The notes beneath the pieces were generated by a model, which worked only from the letters and a program-made list of their open reading frames with translations, did no database searches and was not told the DNA's origin. From Trigonopsis variabilis (Eukaryota; Ascomycota; Trigonopsidomycetes; Trigonopsidales; Trigonopsidaceae): a stretch of 64,000 nucleotides of DNA. The position numbers were made by a program, and so were the translations under genes. Location of the stretch: contig PPXM03000009.1 in NCBI GenBank assembly GCA_003707065.3, positions 186,001-250,000 of the forward strand, in the 5' to 3' direction. Positions 63,628-64,000 of the stretch are shown in pieces; the first letter of the stretch is position 1, and the number at the start of each line of letters is the position of its first letter.

Positions 63628-64000
63628 TGCTGATGATGAGATGGTATGGTAAGTAGAAGGCCTGTCGTCATCCGCCTCACTGTATCAGAAAGTTCTACCA
63701 GATTCGAAATTTGGAGAATATAATAGAGACAGCGTAGCGATCTTGAAGGAAAATTCTAACGTGCATCATTGATGAGACAGGTGCTGCCTGTTTCGGCAAT
63801 TGGTTCAACGTCGAAGCCCGGCCTACAGAGAGTATTGCTAAATGGAGGCTAAATCTTATGCGAAATAAATTATATACAAAAAAACCTCTACCAGTTTCAT
63901 TTTAAAAAGCCCTCTCTTTTATCCCTTCATTTGAACTCAGCTGCTTGCCTCCGCTACTTGTCATATCCGTCGCCGTCTCTGATACGCAGACCTTCTAGAA
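63628..64000. other. Intergenic, 373 bp to window end
   Basis: Upstream of TAP42. No gene start is recognised before the window ends. Confidence 0.5.

Overview
This window is nuclear DNA of a compact-genome fungus. Evidence: spliceosomal GT-AG introns, a nuclear tRNA-Leu gene, and fungal families such as a Cla4-type PAK kinase, an Arp9/Arp42 SWI/SNF-RSC actin-related protein, Ypp1/TTC7, Sec12, Alg10, a Pex12 RING peroxin and a monocarboxylate-type MFS carrier. A complex I subunit (NDUFB3) and WDR70 argue against Saccharomyces-type yeasts. Most introns are very short: 26 of the 35 reconstructed are 32-41 nt. I place it in Dikarya. Nothing here fixes the phylum or genus.

Layout. 1-5.6 kb: end of pyruvate kinase, mitochondrial AspRS, a PSI-domain membrane protein, a nucleoside hydrolase. 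6-11 kb: 3-ketosphinganine reductase, Sas10/Utp3, an unassigned mitochondrial membrane protein. 11.3-14.8 kb: divergent HSP78 and CHORD cochaperone genes sharing a short promoter with a heat-shock-element-like site. 15-25 kb: pirin, tRNA-Leu, Ypp1, an MFS carrier, the divergent ribosome-biogenesis pair ARB1 / Alb1-like, and a Ser-rich protein. 25.2-27.4 kb: gene-poor. 27.4-39.3 kb: WDR70, Caf1/Pop2 with an altered active site, NDUFB3, a NIPA Mg transporter, Cla4-type kinase, Dcp1, an OCRL-like inositol 5-phosphatase. 52.4-64 kb: Arp9-like, MATE, Pex12, DUF202 protein, Rpn1, Rab6/Ryh1, Tap42.

The unusual part is 39.3-52.3 kb, where gaps of about 0.7-1.6 kb separate genes. It holds a homeobox gene with a truncated copy abutting it tail-to-tail. 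A second decayed copy lies about 10 kb away and retains promoter, first exon and the 37-nt intron. Between them, at 44.93-45.06 kb, lies a 43-codon gene ending in a CaaX box (CVIS), resembling a farnesylated mating-pheromone precursor. It has a TATA box about 33 nt before the ATG and, further upstream, four copies of a palindrome built on AACAATGCATTGTT, which contains the ACAAT/ATTGT core bound by HMG-box mating regulators. I read this block as a candidate mating-type-like region. The individual pieces are visible in the sequence; their joint function is inference.

Exon coordinates come from reading GT-AG junctions that keep frame and restore family motifs. Several first ATGs remain uncertain and are marked.
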